DNA of 64,000 bases from Haloarcula taiwanensis. GTDB lineage: Archaea > Halobacteriota > Halobacteria > Halobacteriales > Haloarculaceae. The DNA lies in contig CP019155.1 in assembly GCA_002844335.1 (NCBI GenBank), forward strand, positions 1 through 64,000, read 5' to 3'. Positions within the stretch are counted from its first letter, which is position 1; the number at the start of each line of letters is the position of its first letter. The translations under genes were made by a program, and so were the position numbers. Below, one piece after another: positions 42,586 through 51,663 of the stretch. The notes beneath the pieces are model-generated. The model searched no databases. It had not been told where the DNA came from and worked only from the letters and a program-made list of their open reading frames with translations.

Positions 42586-44370
42586 TTACTCCTCCAGTAC
42601 AACCAGGGTGTCACCCATGTCCACGGAATCGCCCTCCGTGATCGGGACGGACGCGACAGTTCCGCCCGTGGATGCCACCACGTCGTTTTCCATTTTCATC
42701 GCCTCGAGTACGCAGACGACATCGCCCGCTGCGATATCGTCACCGGGCGCGACTTCGGTCGAGAGGATAGTGCCCTGCATCTCGGCCGTAATCGCACCCG
42801 ACGTGGTCACGTCCACCGTGCCGCCACCGGATGAATTGCCGCCCGAAGCGCCAGTGTCGGAGCCGGCACTGGCGTTGCCATCACGGGCTACGCGGGGCAG
42901 TCCGTCCGTAACAACGACATCGAAGCGCTTCCCATCGACTTCGACAGCGATTTCATCCGTCGACGCCGACTGGGCGTCGCCACCGACCTCGTCTGTCCCC
43001 CACCGCGCGACGGCCGCGTCAAGGGCATCGTCGGCGAGTTCCTGGTCGAGGTATTTCGTCGTGTGCGTCCCGGCACGGAACGTGTCGTCGTCCAGCATCA
43101 ATCGATGGAACGGGATAGTCGTGTGGACCCCCTCAACGGTGAAATGGTCGAGGGCACGCCTCGACCGGTCCAGACAGTGGTCCCGGTCCTCACCAGCGAC
43201 GATGAGCTTTGCAATCATCGAGTCGTAATCGCCCCCGATATCGTCGCCCTGCGAGACCGCGTGGTCGAGCCGCACACCGATACTGCTTGGCGGCGCGTAC
43301 GTCGTCAGCGGCCCCGGCGTCGGAGCGAAGTCCTCGGCCGGGTTCTCCGCGTTGATTCGGTACTCAACGGCGTGGCCGTCTATCGACACGTCCTCCTGTG
43401 TAAAGTCCAGTTGCTCGCCCGCAGCGACCCGGAGCTGCCAGCGAACGATGTCGATACCAGTCACCGCTTCGGTGACGGTGTGTTCGACCTGAATGCGGGT
43501 GTTCACCTCCATGAAGTAGAACTCCCCGTCCTCGACGAGGAACTCCACCGTGCCGGCGTTCGTGTACCCGGCTTCGCTGACACCGCGTCTGGCAGCCGCA
43601 CCGATCTCCGTACGGAGTTCGGCATCGAGAGCCGGACTCGGTGCTTCCTCGATGACCTTCTGGTGGCGGCGTTGCAGCGAGCAGTCGCGCTCGCCCAGAT
43701 GGCGGACGTTGCCGTGTTCGTCCGCAAGCACCTGCACCTCGACGTGTTTTGGGGCTTCGAGGTACTTTTCGACGTACACCGAGTCATTGCCGAAGTAGGC
43801 TTCGCCCTCGCGCTGTGCGCTTTTGAGCGCCTCCGCAACCTCGGCCTCGCTCCGGACGATTTTCATGCCGCGACCGCCGCCACCGCCTTCAGCCTTGATC
43901 GCGATGGGGTAGCCGTACTCTGCGCCCAGCGCCCGTACTTCGTCTGGGTCGTCGACCAGATCCGTCGTGCCGGGAACGACTGGGACGCCAGCCTCCTGCA
44001 TCACTGTTCGGGCTTTCGTCTTTTCGCCCAGTGTCTCCATCGCGTCACTTGGCGGGCCGACCCACGTGAGACCGTCGGTAGCCTCGACGCGGCTAGCGAA
44101 CTCGGCGTTTTCCGCGAGGAAACCGTAGCCGGGATGGATTGCATCGGCTCCAGCCCGCTCAGCGACATCGAGTATCGCTGTCTGGTCGAGATACGACTCG
44201 CTTGCAGGTGCCGGGCCGACGTTGTATGCGTCGTCAGCGTACTCGACGTGGCCGGCGTTGCGGTCGGCGTCGCTGTAGACGGCGACCGTCTCGATACCCA
44301 GCTCTTCACACGCAGCCATCACACGAACCGCGATTTCGCCGCGGTTTGCGACAAGGACTTTCTCGAACAT
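42586..44370 (-). CDS. Acyl-CoA carboxylase, biotin carboxylase fused to biotin carrier
   Basis: A 594-residue alpha subunit: biotin carboxylase domain (residues about 1-450; [19 protein letters not shown] start, ATP-binding [10 protein letters not shown] loop, [22 protein letters not shown]), a linker with a Gly/Ser-rich stretch, and a biotinyl domain with the attachment lysine in LEAMKMEND near the C-terminus. It carboxylates biotin, which the CT subunit then uses. Upstream in-frame sequence is antisense to the acyl-CoA dehydrogenase gene and not coding; ATG 44370 starts the conserved fold and overlaps the previous stop by one base (TAATG). Confidence 0.92.
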   Translation of the reverse strand: MFEKVLVANRGEIAVRVMAACEELGIETVAVYSDADRNAGHVEYADDAYNVGPAPASESYLDQTAILDVAERAGADAIHPGYGFLAENAEFASRVEATDGLTWVGPPSDAMETLGEKTKARTVMQEAGVPVVPGTTDLVDDPDEVRALGAEYGYPIAIKAEGGGGGRGMKIVRSEAEVAEALKSAQREGEAYFGNDSVYVEKYLEAPKHVEVQVLADEHGNVRHLGERDCSLQRRHQKVIEEAPSPALDAELRTEIGAAARRGVSEAGYTNAGTVEFLVEDGEFYFMEVNTRIQVEHTVTEAVTGIDIVRWQLRVAAGEQLDFTQEDVSIDGHAVEYRINAENPAEDFAPTPGPLTTYAPPSSIGVRLDHAVSQGDDIGGDYDSMIAKLIVAGEDRDHCLDRSRRALDHFTVEGVHTTIPFHRLMLDDDTFRAGTHTTKYLDQELADDALDAAVARWGTDEVGGDAQSASTDEIAVEVDGKRFDVVVTDGLPRVARDGNASAGSDTGASGGNSSGGGTVDVTTSGAITAEMQGTILSTEVAPGDDIAAGDVVCVLEAMKMENDVVASTGGTVASVPITEGDSVDMGDTLVVLEE

Positions 44371-45536
44371 TAGTAGGATCGTGGGAAGCCGAGGTGTTGC
44401 CCGATGTGGTTGTACGCCATCTGCTGAGAGACCGGGGCCAGCCGCGTCAGGTTGATTTCGCGCCACCACCGCTCGATGTCGTACTCCTTCGCGTAGCCCC
44501 AGCCGCCGAACGCCTGCATCGATTGTTTGACCGCTTCGATGCCAGCACTGACAGCTGTCGCCTTCGCAACGTTTGTCTCGTACCCACACTCCTCGCCCTG
44601 GTCGTACAACCAGGACGCCTTCTCACGCATGAGCGCGGCCGTTTCCATGCGGGCATACGCCTTGGTGATGGGGAACGAGACCGCCTGATGGGTCCCGATA
44701 GGCGCATCGAACACCTCCCGGTCGCTCGCGTACTCAATAGCAGTGTCGGCGGCTAGCTTGCCGATGCCGGTCCCGGCGGCCGCGAAGCCGATTCGTTCCG
44801 GGTTCAGCATATCGACGAGAGTCCACCAGCCGTCGTCTTCCTCGCCCAGCAAGTTCTCCTCGGGGACCCGAACATCCTCGATGAAGACCTCACAGGACTT
44901 CGAGTAGTTGATACCGTGTTTGGGGATCGGCGACACGTCGATGCCGGGGTCGTCCATATCGACGATGAAGAGGCTTATGCCGTCAGTCCCGCGGTCGACC
45001 TCGTCACGCGGAGTCGTTCGCGTGACGAGAATCATATTGTCGGCCCGGTCCGCGAAGGTAATCCACGCCTTGTTCCCGTTCAGCACGTACTCGTCGCCGT
45101 CTTTCTCGGCGCGGGTCGCGACGTTCAGCGTGTTCGTTCCGGCTTCGGGCTCTGTAATCCCGATAGAGAAGTTTCGCTTCCCGTTGGCGATGTCGGGTAG
45201 ATAGGTCTGTTTCTGCGCTTCTGTCCCGTTCTCACTGATACCGACAGCGGCCATGCCGGCGGTAAGTACGAGATACCACGTACCCGCCATGCCACAGCCT
45301 TCGGCACAGAGCGTCTCCATGACCAGTCCCATCTCCTGTATCCCCATCCCGGCCCCTTCGTACTCCTGTGGGACCAGTAGGCCGTGGAAGCCGGCCGCAG
45401 CCAGTTCGTCCCAGAATTCCTGTCCGAACTCGCCTGTCTCCTCTTTCTCGCGCCAGTACTCCGGTCCGTACTCGGCCGCTACGTCCGCCGCAGTCGACCG
45501 AATCATCGAACGCTCCTCTGTAGATTCGAAATTCAT
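44370..45536 (-). CDS. Acyl-CoA dehydrogenase
   Basis: A 388-residue FAD-dependent dehydrogenase making 2-enoyl-CoA. Signature segments are [19 protein letters not shown]-like [11 protein letters not shown] (about 125-135), [19 protein letters not shown]-type [20 protein letters not shown] near residue 345-365, and a C-terminal [16 protein letters not shown]. The active-site base is likely in the ERWWRE region, the position used in many family members. Coupled to biotin carboxylase genes it resembles isovaleryl-CoA or citronellyl-CoA dehydrogenases, but substrate is not proven. ATG 45536 ([11 protein letters not shown]) begins the conserved N-terminus. Confidence 0.88.
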   Translation of the reverse strand: MNFESTEERSMIRSTAADVAAEYGPEYWREKEETGEFGQEFWDELAAAGFHGLLVPQEYEGAGMGIQEMGLVMETLCAEGCGMAGTWYLVLTAGMAAVGISENGTEAQKQTYLPDIANGKRNFSIGITEPEAGTNTLNVATRAEKDGDEYVLNGNKAWITFADRADNMILVTRTTPRDEVDRGTDGISLFIVDMDDPGIDVSPIPKHGINYSKSCEVFIEDVRVPEENLLGEEDDGWWTLVDMLNPERIGFAAAGTGIGKLAADTAIEYASDREVFDAPIGTHQAVSFPITKAYARMETAALMREKASWLYDQGEECGYETNVAKATAVSAGIEAVKQSMQAFGGWGYAKEYDIERWWREINLTRLAPVSQQMAYNHIGQHLGFPRSY

Positions 45537-45582
45537 TGGTAGTCGTGTCTGTGTTGGCACTCGTACTGCTTGATACCCTATG

Positions 45583-47265
45583 TCAGGATTCGACTTCGGC
45601 TTCTGCTTCAGCGTCGTCGTGAAGTTCGGTTCGGCGAATCTTTCCGGTCACGGTCTTGGGCAGTTCCTCGCGAAACTCGATTTCGCGCGGGTATTCGTGT
45701 GCTGAGAGCTCTTCTTTCACGTAGCTCTGAATGTCTTCTTTGAGGGGGTCGGACGGCTCAGCGTCCTCGCTTGGCACGACGTAGGCCTTGACGATGTTCC
45801 CCCGCGCTTCGTGTGGTTTGGGGACGACAGCCGCCTCAGCGACCGCTTCGTGTTCGCCCAGCGAACTTTCGACTTCGAATGGCCCGATCCGGTAACCGGA
45901 GGAAAGGATCACGTCGTCTGCACGCCCCTCGAACCAGAAGTAGCCGTCCTCGTCTTTGTGCGCCAGATCGCCCGAGAGATACCACGTCCCGTCTGGACCG
46001 TCGATGAACGCCCGCTGGGTCTTCTCGGGCTTGTTCCAGAACTCGGCGAAGAAACACGGGTAATCGCCCCGCTGTGCTATCTCACCCGTCTCGCCGGGGG
46101 CCAGAACTTCACCGCTCTGCGGGTCGACGATATCGGCTTCGATTCCGGGGAGTGGTTTTCCCATCGACCCGGGCCGGAGTTCCATCGTCGGGTAGTTGTT
46201 GATAATCATGTTCCCGGTCTCGGTCTGGCCGTACGTATCCAGGATCGTGACGCCGAGTTCGTCTTCCCCCCACTCGACGACGCCGGCACTGAGTGGTTCG
46301 CCGATAGAGAGCGCGTGACGTAAATCGAGGTCGGCGTCAGCGAGGGCTTCCTCGTTCTCCCGGAGCATTCGGTACGCCGTCGGGACCGAGAACAGAACGC
46401 TGATCGGATATTCGTCGAGTAGGTCTGCCCACTCGTCGGTGTCGAACTCGCCCTCGTACGTGAACAGCGACGCACCCCAGAACCAGGCACCGAGCGTGTT
46501 GATCGCGCCCGTTAGCCAGCCGAGGTCGCCGGTCGACCAGTACAGGTCACCGTCCTGGAGGTCTACGGCGTACTTCTGTGTCGCCGCGACACCGGCGATC
46601 CAGCGCTGTTTGTGGAGGACACCCTTGGCCAGCCCGGTCGTCCCTGAGGTGTAGTACAGCAGTGCGTCGTCCTCCCCGCTGGTCTCTGCGACCTCGTAGG
46701 CCGTACTCGCGCCGTCCAGCGCAGTATTGAAAACCACGTCATCAGCAGGTGCCCCACTCCCGCGGTCAACGGTAATGACGTGTTCGACTGCGGGCGCATC
46801 GTCCAGTGCGTCTTCAACCGTGTCCCGGTTGTCAGTCGTGGTGACGACGACCGTCGCGTCACAGTCGTCCAGACGGTACGAGATACCCTCGGGACCGAAC
46901 CGCTCGTTGACGCTTCCCCAGACAGCGCCGTGTTTGAGCGTGCCGACCAGCGCCACGTAGTGCTCCGGGATCCGGGGCATGTACGAGAAGACCCGGTCAC
47001 CCTGCGCAACCCCGAGGTCGTCGAGGACGTTGGCAAACTGGCTTGAGCGGTCAGCAAGCTCCCAGAACGTCATTGTCGACAGCTCTCCGTCGGTCCCGAC
47101 CTGATAGAGTGCGACCTGGCCTCGGTCTGTCGCGTGTCGGTCAGCGACTTCGTGCCCGATGTTCAAGCTATCCGGTGCGTCCCAGTCCGCTTCTGCGTAG
47201 ATATCGTCCCACGTGAACTCTTGCCGTGCTGTGTCGTAGTCGGGGAGGTTGTGGCTGGTCGCCAT
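45583..47265 (-). CDS. AMP-forming acyl-CoA synthetase (acetyl-CoA synthetase-like)
   Basis: A 560-residue ligase. ATP loop LLYYTSGTTGLAKGVLHKQR (about residues 196-215), TYGQTETGNMIINNYP in the A5 position, GDLAHKDEDGYFWFEGRADDVILSSGYRIGPFEVE (hinge) and the catalytic lysine in LPKTVTGKIRR. Sequence is intermediate between acetyl-CoA and medium-chain acyl-CoA synthetases, so the acid it activates is open. As first gene before acyl-CoA dehydrogenase and carboxylase genes it should feed that pathway. The promoter holds a perfect inverted repeat (47280-47306). Confidence 0.88.
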   Translation of the reverse strand: MATSHNLPDYDTARQEFTWDDIYAEADWDAPDSLNIGHEVADRHATDRGQVALYQVGTDGELSTMTFWELADRSSQFANVLDDLGVAQGDRVFSYMPRIPEHYVALVGTLKHGAVWGSVNERFGPEGISYRLDDCDATVVVTTTDNRDTVEDALDDAPAVEHVITVDRGSGAPADDVVFNTALDGASTAYEVAETSGEDDALLYYTSGTTGLAKGVLHKQRWIAGVAATQKYAVDLQDGDLYWSTGDLGWLTGAINTLGAWFWGASLFTYEGEFDTDEWADLLDEYPISVLFSVPTAYRMLRENEEALADADLDLRHALSIGEPLSAGVVEWGEDELGVTILDTYGQTETGNMIINNYPTMELRPGSMGKPLPGIEADIVDPQSGEVLAPGETGEIAQRGDYPCFFAEFWNKPEKTQRAFIDGPDGTWYLSGDLAHKDEDGYFWFEGRADDVILSSGYRIGPFEVESSLGEHEAVAEAAVVPKPHEARGNIVKAYVVPSEDAEPSDPLKEDIQSYVKEELSAHEYPREIEFREELPKTVTGKIRRTELHDDAEAEAEVES

Positions 47266-47279
47266 ACACCGCTCGGGAT

Positions 47280-47306
47280 ACCGGTATCTGGTATAACTGT
47301 ACCGGT
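47280..47306. promoter_or_regulatory. Inverted repeat in the acyl-CoA synthetase promoter
   Basis: ACCGGTA (47280-47286) and TACCGGT (47300-47306) are perfect 7-base arms around 13 bases that, on the minus strand, read AGTTATACC, a TATA-like element about 26-34 bases before the start codon. A repressor bound here would cover the core promoter. It differs from the GTTCAA-type palindromes, so another regulator is implied. Confidence 0.45.
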
Positions 47307-47434
47307 TAGTTTTTACAGATAATATATTGAATATATTTTACTTTCACTCCCACAAAGGAAGTATACGCTTGCTGTATTGCGTAAACAGAACTGATTACTA
47401 CATATTTAAATGTATACACACTCGGGAAACACGT

Positions 47435-48838
47435 TCAGTGGGACGATTCGTTTTCAGTCCTCACTCCGGAAGCGATATCTGAGTCGTCCCACAGGACACG
47501 AGCCATGTCGCGGACGCTGCTTGGGAACGAGTTCTCGAACGTGACTCGCGGCGCGATGTACGTTTCTTTCCAGCGTGGGTCCCACGCCGCATTCACGTAC
47601 AGACGCGAACCGGTTTCGTTGTTCTGTCGATAGTGCGGCCGTGTCGCCGCCGGCGCATCCGACTCGCTGAACGTCCAGTCGCGAGCCGGATGAGATTTCA
47701 GCCAGACATCGGCCAGAACGCGGCCGAAGTCCTGTGGCGGAACGTCTTCGTCGACGATAACCACCGTGTCGAAAAGCGACGAGAACGAAAAGAGGATGTT
47801 CGCGAGTTGCCACTCGAACCCGCCGTACAGTATGTCACTGGCCACGAAGCAGATGCCGAGTTCGGCCTCTGCCGGTAACATAACCCATTCCACTGGCGAG
47901 ATACCCCAGTAGTTGTTGACCCGGTGATAGAGCGTTGCGGCGGTCACAAGCCCTGTGAGCTGGCTATCATCCGCGAGCGGGCAACCGACCGGAGAGATAG
48001 GAATGACAGGGTTTTCAGTAGCGCGGACGCTCTCGACCGCCAACGAGAGCGGCCCGCTCGCAACGACGTACTCCCAGCCTTCTCGACGGTCAGAGCGGAA
48101 GTCAGGCTGGCGGTCCGCAACCGTCGTCTCGATGACGACCTCCGTCGCACTCGGGACGAGTCCGCCGTTGGTCGGGACGAGCGGGACAGTTCCGGTTACC
48201 CCACAGGACTGGATTGGCGTGGCAGTTTGCTCGGTGACAGCAAGCAGGTATGCCGTCGTGATCGCCGCTGGCGGCACGCCAAGCGCTATCGTCATCGTCG
48301 CCCCGTCAGCAACAAGCGACGACAGCGCGTCCGGAACGCGCACTCTGAGCGTATCCCCACTCACAACCGAGCCGTGGACCGGTGCCCAGTGTGTGCCGTC
48401 AGCGGTCGAGATCGATGCGACACCGAGCGTCACTGTTGGCCACGTCTCAGTTTCTCCCTGCGGGAATTGCAGGTCCTGTCCGTCGATATCTGTCCCCGAG
48501 GCCGCCTGACCTGTGTATGTCGGCTCCGGATTTTCCCCGGCCGGGCCGAGATCGCCGATAGTCTCTAGCAGGTCAACGAGCGGGGCCTCCGGGTCAAGTC
48601 CGAGGCCGAGCGACAGCCGCGACCACGGCCGCGCCTCGCGGTGCTGTGTCTGGTCCGGACCGCTGAACACACCGCTAACCAAGTCGATACCCGTAGACCG
48701 CTGGAACCGAAGCGCCGGCCCACTCGCTCGGAGCGCCTCCGCCGCAAGCGCGTCAACCGGGATTTCGAATGGGCCGTCGAGTCGGACGAGGTCGTCGTCG
48801 CCAGCCAGTCCACGAACGTACTGTGTGAACGGTATCAC
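47435..48838 (-). CDS. UbiD-family protein lacking the active-site motif
   Basis: A 467-residue member of the UbiD (prenylated-FMN decarboxylase) family, recognisable from the C-terminal NILFSFSSLFDTVVIVDEDVPPQDFG segment and overall order. The active-site segment expected to read like EGPFGxxxGY is replaced here by DFRSDRREGWEYVV around residue 245, so the catalytic glutamate pair is lost. It probably needs the adjacent full UbiD protein, whose stop overlaps its start by four bases. A regulatory or structural partner role is inferred, similar in gene layout to the alpha/beta UbiD pair of phenylphosphate carboxylase. Confidence 0.78.
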   Translation of the reverse strand: MIPFTQYVRGLAGDDDLVRLDGPFEIPVDALAAEALRASGPALRFQRSTGIDLVSGVFSGPDQTQHREARPWSRLSLGLGLDPEAPLVDLLETIGDLGPAGENPEPTYTGQAASGTDIDGQDLQFPQGETETWPTVTLGVASISTADGTHWAPVHGSVVSGDTLRVRVPDALSSLVADGATMTIALGVPPAAITTAYLLAVTEQTATPIQSCGVTGTVPLVPTNGGLVPSATEVVIETTVADRQPDFRSDRREGWEYVVASGPLSLAVESVRATENPVIPISPVGCPLADDSQLTGLVTAATLYHRVNNYWGISPVEWVMLPAEAELGICFVASDILYGGFEWQLANILFSFSSLFDTVVIVDEDVPPQDFGRVLADVWLKSHPARDWTFSESDAPAATRPHYRQNNETGSRLYVNAAWDPRWKETYIAPRVTFENSFPSSVRDMARVLWDDSDIASGVRTENESSH

Positions 48839-50340
48839 TGTGATTGCTCCTCCCGTTCATCAAGTCGGTCGAACCGCGCAGCGTCCAGTCCCGCTTCGAC
48901 CAGCCGTACCTGGGCTCGCTTACGAGTTTCTGTGGTCGCCGTCGTGTCCGTCGCGTCACCGTCAGTCGTCGCGTCGATGTAGGCTTTGGCCGTCTTCGCC
49001 TTCGAAGTCCCCACATCCGCACTGCCCTTCTCGTCGGGCGTCTGGTAGATGTTGAGCGGGACTTTCGGCATCCGCTCGACGCCGAACTGGTGGAAGTCGG
49101 CATCGGGGTCTGCCTCAAGTGCGATAGCTGTCAAGACTGCCCGTGGGTCAAGTGGGTCGACAGCAGCGTCGACAAAGACGAAAAAGTCGATGTGAAGCAT
49201 CCCCCACGTCGTGAAAATAAAGTTCGCCAGTTCGTGGAGATACCCCGGATACGGTCGGTCCGTCGCGATGACCCAGACGGTGCGGGACGTGAATCGCCAC
49301 GGGACCGCCATCGAAACATCGAATCCGGCGGCTCGGAGCCCGACAGTCGCGTCGGGTCCGGCTGCGACGAGTCGCAGCGTGCTGGTCGAGTTCTGCCCGT
49401 ATCCGACGCCGCTCCCCTCGACGCAAAACGGGATGTGCGGTTCGTCCCGGTGGGTGATTGCATCGACCTCGAACACCGGCATAGAGCGACGCGGACCGTT
49501 CATGTAGCCGAAATAGTCTCCGAACGGGCCCTCGTCGAGTCGGTCGTCGGGTCGAACGTGCCCTTCGAGAACTAGCTCGGCCGTCGCCGGGACGTACAGG
49601 TCATTGGTTTCGCACTGGACGAGGTCGACAGGCGCGTCTTTCAGGCCGCCCGCGAAGGCCGCTTCACTCCGTCCAGTCGGGATCCACATATCTGCAGTAC
49701 TCTCGACGGTGGGTTCCGAACCGATGACGACCGCGACTGGCATCGGTTCGCCACGCGGCTCGTAGTCGTAGTAGTAGCGGTTAGGAACCTGTTCACCGGC
49801 CAGTAACAGCAGACTGGCCCGGGAGCTGTCGTGGATCATCATGCGATGGCTCGACCAAGTCCCCCACTCCGTGTCGGGGTCCGGTGCGACGATGGTGTGG
49901 TGATTCGAGTACCGTCCCCCGTCACCCTCGTGGATGTACGGCCACGGGAACGACAGGAGGTCAACCTCGTTCCCTGTCCGCACTGTTTCTTTACAAGGGG
50001 CTTGGTGATTTGCGACAGTTCGAGGCGCTTTCGGCGCGTTGAGGCGCTCAATCACTCGGTCGTAGTACGTACGGCCCGAAAGACCGTCTGGGTGCCCCAG
50101 CGCTTGTGCGAAGTGATTCCAGGGGCGAGTCTGCGGGCCGCGGTACGGGTCCCCAACCAGTTTCGACTCCGTCTCAATCCCTGTGACGGACTCGAAAACA
50201 GGAATCGGTCCGTCACGGATATTGGCAAGCATCGTGGCTGCACTCGCTTCAAGGTCCCACGACACTGGCTGGTCGAACGGACAGAGCCAGCCGGTCGTGT
50301 CGAGCAAATCGAGGTACTCACGGAGGGAATTGACCGCCAT
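48835..50340 (-). CDS. UbiD-family decarboxylase
   Basis: A 501-residue UbiD-type enzyme that would reversibly (de)carboxylate an aromatic or unsaturated acid using prenylated FMN. The triad matching Fdc1 R173-E277-E282 is visible as R166 (SSHRMM), E270 and D275 in EGPFGDYFGYM. The flavin-loading enzyme UbiX is not in the window. The gene precedes a degenerate paralogue (4-base overlap) and follows a 164-residue protein gene (4-base gap), forming a three-gene unit. ATG at 50340 starts a family-like N-terminus. Substrate unknown; the neighbourhood suggests an aromatic carboxylate. Confidence 0.85.
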   Translation of the reverse strand: MAVNSLREYLDLLDTTGWLCPFDQPVSWDLEASAATMLANIRDGPIPVFESVTGIETESKLVGDPYRGPQTRPWNHFAQALGHPDGLSGRTYYDRVIERLNAPKAPRTVANHQAPCKETVRTGNEVDLLSFPWPYIHEGDGGRYSNHHTIVAPDPDTEWGTWSSHRMMIHDSSRASLLLLAGEQVPNRYYYDYEPRGEPMPVAVVIGSEPTVESTADMWIPTGRSEAAFAGGLKDAPVDLVQCETNDLYVPATAELVLEGHVRPDDRLDEGPFGDYFGYMNGPRRSMPVFEVDAITHRDEPHIPFCVEGSGVGYGQNSTSTLRLVAAGPDATVGLRAAGFDVSMAVPWRFTSRTVWVIATDRPYPGYLHELANFIFTTWGMLHIDFFVFVDAAVDPLDPRAVLTAIALEADPDADFHQFGVERMPKVPLNIYQTPDEKGSADVGTSKAKTAKAYIDATTDGDATDTTATTETRKRAQVRLVEAGLDAARFDRLDEREEQSQ

Positions 50341-50343
50341 CTA

Positions 50344-50838
50344 TCACTCCTGTTCTTCGAGGACCCGCCTGAGTGGGTCGTCATCAAATTCGCGACGGAC
50401 TTCCGCGTAAGCGTCAAGGAGTGCCGGTCGTTCCGTGGCGAGGTGGTCGAACGCGATTTCCCGAAGCGCATCGGACGTTGACTCGTACTCGCCGGTCTCG
50501 ACGAGATACTGCAAGAGTACTTTCAGGTCGTCAGAGCGAGTATTGAGGATATTCGACGCCGTCTCCTGTTCAGCCGCCAGATGAGCGACTAGCTCGTGAT
50601 CAATACCGGTCTCGTCAGTCTCGTCGAGCAATTCGACGTATCTGGTCTCACTGACACTCTCGTGTGGTCCGGCGACGATTGTTAGAGGGTCCGGGTCAGT
50701 GAGTTCAGCAGGGTCCCTGGCAATCCGAACGCGCGCTTCGAAAATGCGTTTCGTCTGGGCATCCGTAATCTGCAGTGTGGTTTCGGTCTGTTCTTCCTCT
50801 GGAAGATGGTCCGCTGACGTGATGTAGTGGCTCGACAT
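50344..50838 (-). CDS. Small protein encoded with the UbiD pair, family not recognised
   Basis: A 164-residue, very acidic protein without a recognised domain. It is mostly charged helix: the C-terminal two thirds (DDLKVLLQYLVETGEYESTSDALREIAFDHLATERPALLDAYAEVRREF) look alpha-helical; the N-terminal part holds short strands. It begins the UbiD unit, 4 bases before the larger UbiD gene, so it is likely a subunit or a regulator of the pair; phenylphosphate carboxylase also has a small gamma subunit, but no sequence link was visible. It has no Cys or metal motif. A 24-base tandem repeat lies about 180 bases upstream. Confidence 0.6.
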   Translation of the reverse strand: MSSHYITSADHLPEEEQTETTLQITDAQTKRIFEARVRIARDPAELTDPDPLTIVAGPHESVSETRYVELLDETDETGIDHELVAHLAAEQETASNILNTRSDDLKVLLQYLVETGEYESTSDALREIAFDHLATERPALLDAYAEVRREFDDDPLRRVLEEQE

Positions 50839-51011
50839 TACCTGCCCTCAGTTGGATTGTTGATGTTCTTAGCAACCTCTTGTCCCAGTGGCAAATATCT
50901 ACCGTCGTGGAGCCATTGTTGTCCCGGTTCACATGCCCCGGTCACGATCTGAGTAAAGTGAGATAGTAAAGCGTGGTCCCAACATCTGCAGGTGGAATTG
51001 CTCCACACCCC

Positions 51012-51058
51012 CACCCCACTGGTTCCGCTGTTAGCCACCCCACCGGTTCCGCTGTTAG
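51012..51058. repeat. Tandem 24-base direct repeat upstream of the UbiD unit
   Basis: Two copies of a 23-base unit (CACCCCAC-Y-GGTTCCGCTGTTAG, one mismatch) are spaced by one base, at 51012-51034 and 51036-51058. They lie 174-220 bases before the first gene of the UbiD unit. Binding sites for a regulator or remnants of duplication are possible. Confidence 0.55.
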
Positions 51059-51085
51059 ACAGAGAACTATCAGAGTCATCGTCGA

Positions 51086-51604
51086 TTACATGATGGCTAG
51101 CGTAGAAGACCCGACAGACCGAGAGTGAACACAGTCCGTCGGAAACAAGCGCACAGAGATGCTGCTCCTAGTATCGCTGTCTCGGGAAGCGGCTCGGGTC
51201 CCGACACAGGACGAGCACTCGTCACAGATCTGATCGTTGATAACATCCGCAACGCGCTGGTAATTGAACAGGCGCTCCGCTTCGGATACGGGATCTCCGA
51301 GACCATTCCACGCACCGAACTGGCCGGGGTACAGTTGCTTTGCGGCGGCCTCCGTCTGAAAGAGGTTGATGACCGGGCCTTGGTACTCGGTGCCGCCGCG
51401 GTAGAGCCGGTTCGCGTCGACAGCGGTTAGCTGGCTCCCGACAGGGTCGTCTCGTATATGCTCAACGCTGGACTCGAAGTCCTCGGCGCTTGCGTGTGAG
51501 AATCGGTAAAGGAATACGAGGCCGTCTGGGTCAGACGACAGGAGTGTGCGTAGTGGAAGTTGGTCTGTGCGTGCCCGAACTGTCCGGCGAACATAAATAT
51601 CGCC
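51086..51604 (-). pseudogene. Eroded reading frame of unknown family
   Basis: On the minus strand 172 codons stay open without ATG, GTG or TTG near their start. The middle part reads like protein (DPDGLVFLYRFSHASAEDF, then a Tyr-Gln-Gly-Pro-Val segment, then DPVSEAERLFNYQRVADVI) with the G/C third-position bias of the window. The last about 40 codons look random. So it is probably a gene that lost its 5' end and decayed at its 3' end. No family was recognised. The rest of the gap (50839-51085 and 51605-51663) shows no gene. Confidence 0.45.
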
Positions 51605-51663
51605 AAGCTACCTCGCGGTATGCAGGTCGGAATAGAAGCGGCACCGGCGTATCACTCACGCCG

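Noticed and set aside
43063-44373. 436-codon antisense frame over the biotin carboxylase gene
   Set aside because: Antisense shadow; the biotin carboxylase frame has all catalytic motifs.
51012-51058. Replication-origin (ORB-like) repeats
   Set aside because: Only two adjacent copies, no match to a known ORB core that I can name, and no orc1/cdc6 gene nearby.
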